Shown piece by piece: positions 1-5,593 of a stretch of DNA of 6,574 nt. How positions within the stretch are numbered: the first letter of the stretch is position 1; each line of letters starts with the position of its first letter. The stretch is taken from positions 1-6,574 of the forward strand of contig CALZJV010000597.1 in the NCBI GenBank assembly GCA_945787595.1, in the 5' to 3' direction. This DNA is from an uncultured Desulfobacterales bacterium (GTDB lineage Bacteria; Desulfobacterota; Desulfobacteria; Desulfobacterales; JAFDCJ01). The position numbers and the translations under genes are program-made. Under the pieces are notes generated by a model. It had not been told where the DNA came from. It was given only the letters and a program-made list of their open reading frames with translations, and ran no database searches.

Positions 1-3
1 AGC

Positions 4-35
4 GTGTACCGTATACCCGGGATAATTTATACGGT
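4..35. repeat. Palindrome with heptad units at left edge
   Basis: ACCGTATA (8-15) and TATACGGT (28-35) form a perfect 8-bp inverted repeat around a 12-nt loop. The left arm also lies inside two consecutive heptads, GTGTACC (4-10) and GTATACC (11-17), so the structure may be the end of a tandem heptad array cut by the window edge. Neither strand shows a T-run after the stem, so it does not look like an intrinsic terminator. An operator-like role cannot be excluded. Confidence 0.5.
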
Positions 36-136
36 TTGGCAAAAGGAATGGAAATGTGAAATAGCTCTATTGCCGTGATCTTCATGTCTGTGCACCTTGG
101 CAGAAACTAGGTTTAGTGGTTCAGGCCTGCCCTGGC

Positions 137-163
137 CTCCGGCTCGTAGCCTACGCCTCGGAG
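137..163. repeat. Imperfect GC-rich inverted repeat
   Basis: CTCCGGCTCGTAG (137-149) is nearly the reverse complement of CTACGCCTCGGAG (151-163), with two mismatches per arm and a one-base centre, so any real hairpin would open to a larger loop. There is no T-run on either side. It lies in the gene-free left end and looks like part of a dispersed repeat rather than a regulatory site of a visible gene. Confidence 0.4.
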
Positions 164-330
164 AGCGCGACTGCTTTGGATACGCTTGGGTGACATTAAA
201 CCGTTGTGACCGTTGGAATAAAGGCATTCACATCTGATCCAGGTCTGGGCCAGGGGTTCAACGTTCAGGGTTATCTGACTTACGTTGATCTTGCTAGTAG
301 ACTAACAAAATATCCTCAGGCGTTTTCCGC

Positions 331-360
331 CCTGCCGTGCAGTGTCACTGAAGCGGCAGG
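331..360. repeat. 7-bp inverted repeat CCTGCCG/CGGCAGG
   Basis: CCTGCCG at 331-337 and CGGCAGG at 354-360 are exact reverse complements. They enclose 16 nt that contain a second small palindrome, CAGTGTCACTG at 340-350. No T-run follows on either strand. The function is unknown. Confidence 0.35.
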
Positions 361-423
361 ACAGAGCTCAAGATTTATTGGATCAAAATCCACAATAGCC
401 CTGATCACTGAATCTCTGGACTC

Positions 424-462
424 CTGAACCCTTGAACCTTTGAACCCCTGAACCTTGAACCT
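424..462. repeat. Tandem array of TTGAACCT-like octamers
   Basis: Five consecutive units read CTGAACCC, TTGAACCT, TTGAACCC, CTGAACC and TTGAACCT, giving a period of 8 with one unit of 7. The array ends 6 bp before the last base of the usp stop codon (468-470), so it would lie in the 3' untranslated part of the usp transcript. The units are degenerate at fixed positions (C/T at the first, C/T at the last). No inverted partner is seen nearby. Confidence 0.7.
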
Positions 463-467
463 ATTTT

Positions 468-860
468 TTATTTAACCGAGACCACCGTGCAGGGAGCCTG
501 CAGTATGATATACTGAGCGTTTGATCCGAATAACAATTTTCCGACTTTTGATCGTCTTCTGACGCCAATGACGATCTCTTCAATATCGTTTTCCTGTGCG
601 AACTGAACCAGGTCTTCACCGGCAGAAAGAGAACTGACGATGGCATGCGTCTCACATGGAATTCCGTCTTCTTTAAAAGAAATCCGTAACCTTTCCAGTT
701 CATGTTCAGCCTTTTGGATATCTTCAAGTTGCAAATCGGGACCCTGTGTCAGGGCAGTCAGCAAATAAACTTTCGCATCAAATGCTTTCGCATGTTTCTT
801 AGCCAGCACCAAAGCCTCTTTGGCCACATTGGATCCATCATATCCCACCATTATGTTCAT
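468..860 (-). CDS. Universal stress protein, UspA family (single domain)
   Basis: This 130-residue protein has the length of a stand-alone Usp domain, a cytoplasmic alpha/beta nucleotide-binding fold used in stress and energy-state responses. The N-terminus MNIMVGYDGS carries the first strand and the Asp8-Gly-Ser turn. The C-terminal ATP-binding signature, normally G-2x-G-9x-G-S/T, reads G99-VR-R102-9x-G112-S113, so the second glycine is arginine. The final strand TVVSVK closes the fold. The start is well supported by an AGGAGG-type ribosome-binding site (cctcc on the plus strand at 866-870), 5 nt from the ATG. The gene lies 142 bp downstream of the dehydrogenase gene and may be co-transcribed with it or have its own promoter; no convincing -35/-10 pair was found. 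The family is clear, but the physiological role of this copy is unknown. Confidence 0.92.
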   Translation of the reverse strand: MNIMVGYDGSNVAKEALVLAKKHAKAFDAKVYLLTALTQGPDLQLEDIQKAEHELERLRISFKEDGIPCETHAIVSSLSAGEDLVQFAQENDIEEIVIGVRRRSKVGKLLFGSNAQYIILQAPCTVVSVK

Positions 861-1002
861 TTTGACCTCCCGTTACTTAGATGAAGTGTCTGAGATTAAG
901 GTAAAGTGCATCCAGCCCTCACGGAGTGAAAGTTTCTCCCCGTATCGTCGGTCACAGGAAATCCCCGGAAAAGTGCGAAAACGATTACCTCGTTTATTTA
1001 AA

Positions 1003-2100
1003 TTATGAGGTCAAGGCAACGATCTCTGCCGGCTTCTTATCGGCTATTCCAAGTTTTTCGAGCGTCGTTCCCCTTGAAAGATAATCCACGCCGTGAAGCC
1101 ACGAACTCAACCGCACGGTCAATTCTATAATGGGTGTTTCCACTCCTGCTTTTTCTGCCAGCTGCAAAGCGGGAACATTTAATCCCGGCACATCTTCCGT
1201 CAGATAACGACTTCTCACATTGTGCCCGACGACATCTTTATAAGGGCTTTCAGAACTGTTTGAATAGTCATAATATGTTTTGCTGTCATTTTGACCGTAA
1301 TACATTTTAAGTTGCTCCATGGTCGAGGTCAGCTTCAGCGAGAAGGCCCTGCCGATGGCAAGACGTTCTTCGTCCATGTGCATCATTTTTTCGGAGATCA
1401 ATGGGGTAATACCGTCTATATAATGCCGGAAGGTTTCCGGATTTCTTTCAATATCGCCGTAATTTAAAAGTACCGGAAGCGGATGAAGGGTCTGGTTGGG
1501 GTTATCAAGGTCGACTTCCAGTAAATTTTCCGCGCGAATAAAATTGACATACCCCCCAAAAATATCGTTCATAATATTGATCGTTTGCGGGTTATTCCGG
1601 CTGGGAGAGGAGGCAATTTTCAGGCAGGACTTTTTCTTATAGATCATGACGGTGTTATAAGCTGCAATCCGACATGCATATGGCAGTGAGACCGTTTCTG
1701 AAATGGTTATCTCTTTTTGGATCCCGAGATCTGTCATCATCTTCATTAAACGCAAACCGCCGTAATTTCCGGGTATGATGATGACATGCTGGCCGTCCTC
1801 GAGATGCGAAACCATTTTTTTAAAAATTGGGTTATGGGCAAAAGAAGGGACAACAATTAAAATAACGTCTGTGTCCTTTAAAGCTTCTTCAATATCCATA
1901 GTTGCTCCGCTAAGCTTGCCGCCGGCGGTAATGTCCCCGTCTAAAAACATCTCCTTTTCTGCCCGTATTTTCAGATAATCTTCTGTCTCCTCCAAAGGCT
2001 CGTACATAACGACAGGATATCCTTTTTCAGCGATCTGTCCACAGACGGCCCTGCCACCGTGCCCACTGCCCAGGACGGCAAAATTTAGTTTTTTCCCCAT
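1003..2100 (-). CDS. NAD/NADP octopine/nopaline dehydrogenase family protein
   Basis: This 365-residue cytoplasmic oxidoreductase has the length usual for opine dehydrogenases of the octopine/nopaline and carboxyethyl-norvaline type. Members reversibly condense an amino acid with a 2-oxo acid using NAD(P)H. The N-terminal Rossmann domain has GSGHGG at residues 11-16, after strand FAVL. Glu34 (VVMYE) ends the second strand, which usually favours NAD over NADP. The C-terminal helical domain starts near residue 190. His206 in the QTLHPLPVLLN stretch and Asp303 in YLTEDVPGL are likely counterparts of the family's catalytic His-Asp pair (inferred by motif position). The ATG at 2100 is preceded by a GGAAAGG-like ribosome-binding site at 2107-2113. 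The actual substrates cannot be read from sequence. The gene looks more AT-rich than the transporter genes. A long repeat-filled gap separates it from them, so shared function is uncertain. Confidence 0.87.
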   Translation of the reverse strand: MGKKLNFAVLGSGHGGRAVCGQIAEKGYPVVMYEPLEETEDYLKIRAEKEMFLDGDITAGGKLSGATMDIEEALKDTDVILIVVPSFAHNPIFKKMVSHLEDGQHVIIIPGNYGGLRLMKMMTDLGIQKEITISETVSLPYACRIAAYNTVMIYKKKSCLKIASSPSRNNPQTINIMNDIFGGYVNFIRAENLLEVDLDNPNQTLHPLPVLLNYGDIERNPETFRHYIDGITPLISEKMMHMDEERLAIGRAFSLKLTSTMEQLKMYYGQNDSKTYYDYSNSSESPYKDVVGHNVRSRYLTEDVPGLNVPALQLAEKAGVETPIIELTVRLSSWLHGVDYLSRGTTLEKLGIADKKPAEIVALTS

Positions 2101-2158
2101 TTCAAACCTTTCCGTTCAAAGTAATTGTTAATTTTTCAGTCACCACTGCACTAAACCA

Positions 2159-2172
2159 GGATAAACCGGAAA
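2159..2172. repeat. Dispersed 14-mer, copy 1 (upstream of the dehydrogenase)
   Basis: The sequence ggataaaccggaaa occurs here and identically at 5504-5517. Both copies are preceded on the plus strand by actaaacc (2150-2157 here, 5489-5496 there). This copy starts 59 bp upstream of the dehydrogenase ATG. Confidence 0.6.
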
Positions 2173-2200
2173 TAACAAATTACAAGCACCAAAAATAGAT

Positions 2201-2242
2201 TGAACGTCGAACATCGAACACCCAACATCGAACGTTGACTAT
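2201..2242. repeat. Heptad array, CGAACAT orientation (left arm)
   Basis: Consecutive 7-bp units read TGAACGT, CGAACAT, CGAACAC, CCAACAT, CGAACGT and a decayed TGACTAT. The core tcgaacatcgaaca (2207-2220) recurs as its exact reverse complement at 2424-2437, so this array is one arm of a large imperfect inverted repeat about 245 bp across. It lies 101-142 bp upstream of the dehydrogenase start codon. The period of 7 is not a multiple of 3, consistent with a non-coding origin. Confidence 0.8.
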
Positions 2243-2316
2243 TGATGGCGCTCCGCTTTATCGATTTTAAAACAAGCAAACCGTGGCCTGCGACGACTCC
2301 CCTCAACGTGCTTGGG

Positions 2317-2334
2317 GCCTGAGCCTGTCGAAAG
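2317..2334. repeat. REP-like fragment GCCTGAGCCTGTCGAAAG
   Basis: This 18-mer resembles the CCTTCGACAGGCTCAGG-type extragenic element that recurs in many bacterial genomes (recognition from memory). Only one copy is in this window and no paired inverted copy was found next to it. It lies in the centre of the segment flanked by the two inverted heptad arrays. Confidence 0.4.
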
Positions 2335-2403
2335 CAACCGAGTCAAATTTCGAAGGGTAGATTCGCTTTGCTCAGTCTTTATTTTAAATTGACAGAATAC
2401 ATT

Positions 2404-2445
2404 ATTCGATGTTGGACGTTCAATGTTCGATGTTCGATGTTCATT
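2404..2445. repeat. Heptad array, GTTCGAT orientation (right arm)
   Basis: Consecutive 7-bp units read ATTCGAT, GTTGGAC, GTTCAAT, GTTCGAT, GTTCGAT and GTTCATT. The part at 2424-2437 is the exact reverse complement of 2207-2220. The two arrays therefore face each other across about 160 bp. Together they could fold as a long cruciform or RNA hairpin, or they may mark the ends of a small non-autonomous element. Confidence 0.8.
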
Positions 2446-2531
2446 TTTTATTGAAACCTTCCTATTAAACTAGCCAAGGGCAAAGTTTATTTTTCGATCA
2501 GACCAGCCGTTTTTTTTGACCAGCAACTGGG

Positions 2532-2559
2532 CTGAAACCCGACACCTGAAACCTGAAAA
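2532..2559. repeat. Short CTGAAAC heptad array
   Basis: Four 7-bp units in a row read CTGAAAC, CCGACAC, CTGAAAC and CTGAAAA. The array lies 71 bp past the stop codon of the DppF-like gene. Its unit sequence differs from the CGAACAT heptads in the same gap, but the period is the same. Confidence 0.6.
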
Positions 2560-2582
2560 CTTCATATCCCTATTTTTTGTAC

Positions 2583-2598
2583 CCTCGTGTCTTCGTGG
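2583..2598. repeat. Octamer pair of the CTTNGTGT family
   Basis: CCTCGTGT (2583-2590) and CTTCGTGG (2591-2598) are two 8-bp units resembling CTTTGTGT/CTTGGTGG of the hairpin at 5569-5592. This looks like a short or decayed half-copy of that element, without its inverted partner. Confidence 0.45.
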
Positions 2599-2629
2599 CC
2601 GAACCTTTACGAATTCGCCAGGTAATGTC

Positions 2630-3607
2630 TCAGTAAAGGTGGCATGCGACAGCATGCCCCGGCTTTACCTCTTTCAGGGGTGGTTCAGTATCCCGGCAGA
2701 TGTCCATGACCTGCAGGCAACGCGTCTGGAAACGGCAGCCGGGTGGCGGGTCAATGGGCTGTGCGACTTCGCCTTTGATTTTGGGGATGGGTCGTTTATA
2801 AGCAGGATCGGGGATCGGTACAGCGGCGATAAGAGCGCGGGCATAGGGATGATGGGCATCGGTGATCACGTCCCGGGTAACTCCCAGTTCCATGATGCGA
2901 CCCAGATACATAATCATCAAGCGCTCGGAGATATTGGATAGGATCGAGAGGTCGTGGGAGACATAGATGCACGAAAAGTTCATGCGCTTGGACAAATCTC
3001 TGATCAGGTCCAATATCCCGGCCCGAATGGAGACATCCAGCATCGATAACGGTTCATCGGCGATCACCAGCTTGGGCTCCAGCACCAGGGCCTGGGCAAT
3101 ACCAACCCGCTGTCTTTCCCCGCCGCTCATCTGATGGGGGTAGCGGTTTTTATACTCCTCGGGTGTCAATCCGGCCAAGGCGATCGTTTCGTTGGTTCTT
3201 TCTCTGATCTCTGCCTTACTCTTGTCGGTAAGCGCCCGCAGCGGCTCTGCCACCGAATCAAATACGGTATATCTGGGGTTGAGCGACTCATAGGGATCCT
3301 GGAAAATGAGCTGGACTTCACGTCGATAGTTTCGAGTTTCTGATTTAGACATCTCGGCGATATTGCGCTCTTTATAAAGGATATCACCGCCCGTCGGTTC
3401 CCGCAGTTTGGCGATGGCCAGGCAGGCCGTCGACTTGCCGCAACCGGATTCTCCGGCCACGCCTAAAATTTCGCCGTGCTGCATGGTGAAGCTGACCCCA
3501 TCGACGGCCTTTATGATTCTTGGCTTTGCACCACCCACCAATTTACCCAGGAACGTGGGTTGCAAATAGAAGTACTGTTTTAGGTCGCTGACCTCGAGGA
3601 TTGCCAT
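2630..3607 (-). CDS. Opp/Dpp-family ABC transporter ATPase, DppF-like
   Basis: This 325-residue protein is the second nucleotide-binding subunit of an Opp/Dpp-type importer; it hydrolyses ATP at the cytoplasmic face of the permease pair. All ATPase motifs are intact: Walker [10 protein letters not shown] at 52-60, Q-loop Gln103 (IFQDP), signature SGGERQR at 161-167, Walker B with Asp184-Glu185, D-loop Asp191 and switch His218. The C-terminal oligopeptide-transporter extension begins with HHPY (252-255). It has Cys291, Cys297, Cys304 and Cys322, the spacing seen in family members reported to hold an iron-sulfur cluster. The ATG at 3607 lies inside the end of the upstream ATPase gene (28-bp overlap), with AGGAG (ctcct on the plus strand, 3618-3622) 10 nt upstream, so translational coupling is likely. 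It is the last gene of the transporter operon. The transported substrate is not determinable. Confidence 0.93.
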   Translation of the reverse strand: MAILEVSDLKQYFYLQPTFLGKLVGGAKPRIIKAVDGVSFTMQHGEILGVAGESGCGKSTACLAIAKLREPTGGDILYKERNIAEMSKSETRNYRREVQLIFQDPYESLNPRYTVFDSVAEPLRALTDKSKAEIRERTNETIALAGLTPEEYKNRYPHQMSGGERQRVGIAQALVLEPKLVIADEPLSMLDVSIRAGILDLIRDLSKRMNFSCIYVSHDLSILSNISERLMIMYLGRIMELGVTRDVITDAHHPYARALIAAVPIPDPAYKRPIPKIKGEVAQPIDPPPGCRFQTRCLQVMDICRDTEPPLKEVKPGHAVACHLY

Positions 3608-3984
3608 GTTTTTTTATCTCCTGCTAATTTTCGAAATTCTTCGACATCATCGGTACGAATGCAATGCACCATGTGACCCGGTTTTATCTCCAGATCCGGC
3701 GGCCGGGTCTTTTCGCATTCCGGGATAACGAAGGGGCAGCGAAAAGCGAAAAGGCAGCCGGGTATGTCCTCAATTAAATTCGGCGGCGAGCCTGGAATGG
3801 ATATGAGCTCCCGGTCAAGGGCCTTGATGCTGGGAAAGGCATTTTTCAGACCCAGTGTATACGGGTGATAGGGTTCATTGAAAAGCTCCATTGATTCGGC
3901 TGATTCCATCAAGCGACCGGCATACATGATCCCGATGCGGTCACTCATCTCGGCGATAACCGAGATGTCATGGGTGATGAGCAA
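3580..3984 (-). pseudogene. DppD-like ABC ATPase, C-terminal fragment
   Basis: This frame encodes about 134 residues that continue the ATPase begun at 4562, but in a different reading frame. It opens at TTG with LLITHDISVIAE, containing the switch histidine of the H-loop. It continues through MYAGRLME and HPYTLGLKNAFPS to the Opp-type C-terminal extension with PGCLFAFRC, a further PEC cysteine and VHC. The extension therefore has the four cysteines also seen in the DppF-like partner. It has no Walker A, signature or Walker B and cannot hydrolyse ATP alone. No clear ribosome-binding site of its own was noted at 3984. It ends 28 bp inside the DppF-like gene. It is best read as the displaced second half of a broken gene, or as the product of a sequence or assembly error. 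Confidence 0.8.
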
Positions 3985-4562
3985 TTTCGTAAGATCCGTT
4001 CCTGAACCAGAACGTCCAGGCCGGTAGTCGGTTCATCCATGATGACCAGCGCCGGACTCAACAGCAGGGACATGGCGATCATGGCCCGCTGGCGCATCCC
4101 GCCGCTGAATTCATGGGGATAGGCTTTCATCATCCCAGCCTGGAGGCCCACCGCGTCAAAGAGTCTTTTGACAATCTGCTCACATTCCGCCTTATCGTAA
4201 TCGGTATGAGCACTGATCGCTTCAGTGCACTGATCCCCCACCCGGTAGACCGGATTGAGGGCATTCATGGCGCTCTGGGGAACCAGGGCGATTCCCTGCC
4301 AGAGAATCTTTACGCGAAAATCCTTCTCCGGCATGGCGAGGATATCCTGGTCCATGAAGTTCATTTTGTCGGCCGTCACCTGCGCGCTTTGGGGGACCAG
4401 ACGGATAATGGTGCGGATCAGGGTCGACTTGCCGCAACCGGATTCACCGGCCAGGCCGACGACCTCGTTCTCCTTGATGGACAGCGATATGCCGTCATTG
4501 GCCTTTACGACGCCTTTTTCGATTTTATAATAGGTCTTGAGATTCTCTATTTCCAGGATCAT
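3945..4562 (-). pseudogene. DppD-like ABC ATPase, N-terminal fragment (disrupted)
   Basis: This frame gives 205 residues of an Opp/Dpp-type ATPase. Walker [10 protein letters not shown] is at 39-47, Q-loop Gln96 in LVPQSAMNALNP, signature FSGGMRQR at 152-159, Walker B with Asp176-Glu177 and D-loop Asp183. After about residue 192 the frame runs out into unrelated sequence and stops. The H-loop follows in another frame from 3984. The codons for Asp183 and the switch histidine start 44 nt apart. In the DppF-like partner, and in my memory of E. coli DppD, they are 27 residues (81 nt) apart, so about 37 nt are missing near 3984-3996. The ATG at 4562 has GGAG (ctcc, 4573-4576) upstream and follows the DppC-like stop by 15 bp. 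An intact gene would encode about 339 residues. I saw no slippery sequence suggesting programmed frameshifting. Confidence 0.85.
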
Positions 4563-4577
4563 ATCTTGTTTTCTCCG

Positions 4578-5456
4578 CTATCGCTGTTTCAGGCGTGGAT
4601 TGGCCACTTCTTCATACGCCCGCGAGATGAACACCAGGGAGCTGACCAGCAATATGATGCAGATGGACGGCCAGGCAAACCACCACCAGGCGGTTCTGAT
4701 CTTGCCCGAAATCCAGAGGTTGTAAAGTATGCCACCCCAGGTGAGGTTGTCCGGATCACTAAACCCTAAAAAACTGGCCCCGGCCTCGGCCAGAACCGAC
4801 CAGGCGATGTTAAAAGAGGTATAGAGCAGTAATAGGGGCAAAATGTTGGGCATGATGTGCCCGTAAATGATCCTTAAATTGCTGCAGCCTCTGGCCTTGG
4901 CCGCCATGATAAACTGCCGCTGCCGGATAGCCAGGGCCTGGGAACGAACCACCCGGGCCGAGGTGCGCCAGACGATGCAGCAAATGGCGATGATCACGAA
5001 CCAAATATTGCGGCCAAAGAGGGAAATGAGCACGATGAGAAAGGGCAAAAAGGGCATGCCGTAGACGATATCGGTAAAGCGCATCAGGATCTCGTCAATT
5101 TTCCCGCCATAAAATGCCGAGAAGAGTCCGATGTTGGCACCGATAACAATAGAGATCAGCCCGGATACCAACCCGATCAGGAAGGTGGTCCGGGTGGCAA
5201 AGATCATCTGGCTCAAGATGTCACGGCCCATCGCGGTCGTGCCCAGTGGAAAATCCAACGACGGCGGCCTGAGCATGGCCAGCTTGCCGTTGGAATCCCG
5301 CAGCGATTCCCAAAGTTCGTGGGGGGCGATCCAGGGGGCCAGCAACGCGACCACACCGAAAAATAAGATGATGGCCGCCCCGAATTTGCCGAAACGGTTG
5401 CTGGTAATAATTGCATACTGGGTTACAAAAAAATCCTTTATGTTTTCCAGTTTCAT
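4578..5456 (-). CDS. Opp/Dpp-family ABC transporter permease, DppC-like
   Basis: This 292-residue inner-membrane permease pairs with the DppB-like subunit to form the channel. A short cytoplasmic N-terminus leads to a first membrane segment near 25-43. A periplasmic loop ends in LGTTAMGRDILSQ (71-83), a family hallmark. Further membrane segments lie near 93-115, 133-165, 206-222 and 262-279. The cytoplasmic EAA loop, which docks the ATPase, is at about 180-207 (MAAKARG then HIMPNILP). EAGASFLGF (224-232) and the terminal NPRL complete the pattern. The AWWWF stretch before the last segment recalls a subgroup of the family not restricted to peptides (from memory). The start at 5456 has GGAG (ctcc, 5465-5468) 8 nt upstream. 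The gene is complete. The 218-bp gap to the DppB-like gene is unusually long for this operon type. Confidence 0.93.
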   Translation of the reverse strand: MKLENIKDFFVTQYAIITSNRFGKFGAAIILFFGVVALLAPWIAPHELWESLRDSNGKLAMLRPPSLDFPLGTTAMGRDILSQMIFATRTTFLIGLVSGLISIVIGANIGLFSAFYGGKIDEILMRFTDIVYGMPFLPFLIVLISLFGRNIWFVIIAICCIVWRTSARVVRSQALAIRQRQFIMAAKARGCSNLRIIYGHIMPNILPLLLLYTSFNIAWSVLAEAGASFLGFSDPDNLTWGGILYNLWISGKIRTAWWWFAWPSICIILLVSSLVFISRAYEEVANPRLKQR

Positions 5457-5480
5457 TTCATTGGCTCCAGTAAAAAGTCT

Positions 5481-5509
5481 GTTATAGAACTAAACCCTAA
5501 CCCGGATAA
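5481..5509 (-). promoter_or_regulatory. Possible promoter for the DppC-like gene
   Basis: On the minus strand TATAAC (5481-5486) is a fair -10 match, and the hexamer TTATCC lies 17 nt upstream as a weak -35 (three of six matches). A start near 5474 would give a leader of about 18 nt containing the GGAG site at 5465-5468. The -35 falls inside the dispersed 14-mer. This is only a pattern match. Confidence 0.25.
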
Positions 5510-5517
5510 ACCGGAAA
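5504..5517. repeat. Dispersed 14-mer, copy 2 (upstream of the DppC-like gene)
   Basis: This ggataaaccggaaa copy is identical to 2159-2172 and again follows actaaacc (5489-5496). Here a preceding CC completes CCGG-ATAAA-CCGG. It starts 48 bp upstream of the DppC-like ATG. Confidence 0.6.
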
Positions 5518-5520
5518 ATT

Positions 5521-5593
5521 GGCCACAAAGGCACAAAGCCACTAAGTAAAACTGTTTGCTAAATTTATCTTTGTGTTTTGGTGTCTTGGTGGC
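5521..5593. repeat. Inverted octamer arrays forming a long hairpin
   Basis: The left arm has three 8-bp units, CCACAAAG (5523-5530), GCACAAAG (5531-5538) and CCACTAAG (5539-5546). The right arm has three units of complementary type, CTTTGTGT (5569-5576), TTTGGTGT (5577-5584) and CTTGGTGG (5585-5592). Arms of 25 nt (5522-5546 and 5569-5593) are complementary at 19 positions across a 22-nt loop. The structure lies between the two permease genes, so it would sit inside the operon transcript. No T-run adjoins the stem, which argues against a simple intrinsic terminator. Confidence 0.8.

Larger units (their letters stand above)
1..467. other. Gene-free stretch downstream of the usp gene
   Basis: I find no supportable gene here. 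The longest open frames (about 66 codons on the minus strand at 27-227, about 73 on the plus strand at 206-427) match no family I recognise and run through inverted-repeat and tandem-repeat sequence. The stretch holds a palindrome at 8-35, an imperfect hairpin at 137-163, a perfect 7-bp inverted repeat at 331-337/354-360, and a tandem array of TTGAACCT-like units at 424-462 ending just past the usp stop. No tRNA or rRNA fold was recognised. It reads as accumulated dispersed-repeat sequence, possibly covering old gene remnants. Confidence 0.6.
2101..2629. other. 529-bp repeat-filled intergenic region
   Basis: No gene is supported between the DppF-like gene and the dehydrogenase gene. In plus-strand order the region holds a copy of the 14-mer ggataaaccggaaa (2159-2172), a heptad array (2201-2242), an AT-rich stretch, a REP-like fragment (2317-2334), the inverted heptad array (2404-2445), a T-run (2510-2517), a CTGAAAC heptad array (2532-2559) and two octamers (2583-2598). 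A promoter for the dehydrogenase gene would be expected in the part nearest 2100, but I could not identify a convincing one. No intrinsic terminator with the right orientation for the ABC operon was found. Confidence 0.6.

Noticed and set aside
27..427. Two small open frames in the left gap (27-227 minus, 206-427 plus)
   Set aside because: They show no homology I recognise, overlap inverted and tandem repeats, and have unusual composition for a protein; there is no support beyond being open.
987..1011. Possible terminator after the dehydrogenase gene (ACCTC/GAGGT arms)
   Set aside because: Only five pairs around a long AT-rich loop, overlapping the stop codon; too weak to call.
2201..2445. 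CRISPR array
   Set aside because: Units are 7 bp, contiguous, degenerate and in facing orientations, without spacers; no cas gene is nearby.
2510..2530. T-run next to the CCAGCAACTGG hairpin as a terminator of the transporter operon
   Set aside because: For the minus-strand operon the hairpin is followed by an A-run, not a U-run, and the stem is only 4 bp; on the plus strand the T-run precedes the hairpin.
2516..2941. Plus-strand open frame of about 141 codons
   Set aside because: Most of it is antisense to the 3' end of the DppF-like gene and the rest crosses short repeats; there is no recognisable domain.
3980..4000. Programmed ribosomal frameshift joining the two DppD-like halves
   Set aside because: There is no slippery heptamer or obvious stimulatory structure, and about 12 residues of the normal domain would still be missing after a shift.
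4113..4769. Long plus-strand open frame (about 218 codons) opposite the transporter genes
   Set aside because: It runs antisense across the clearly conserved DppD-like and DppC-like coding regions and its translation resembles no family; it is a shadow.
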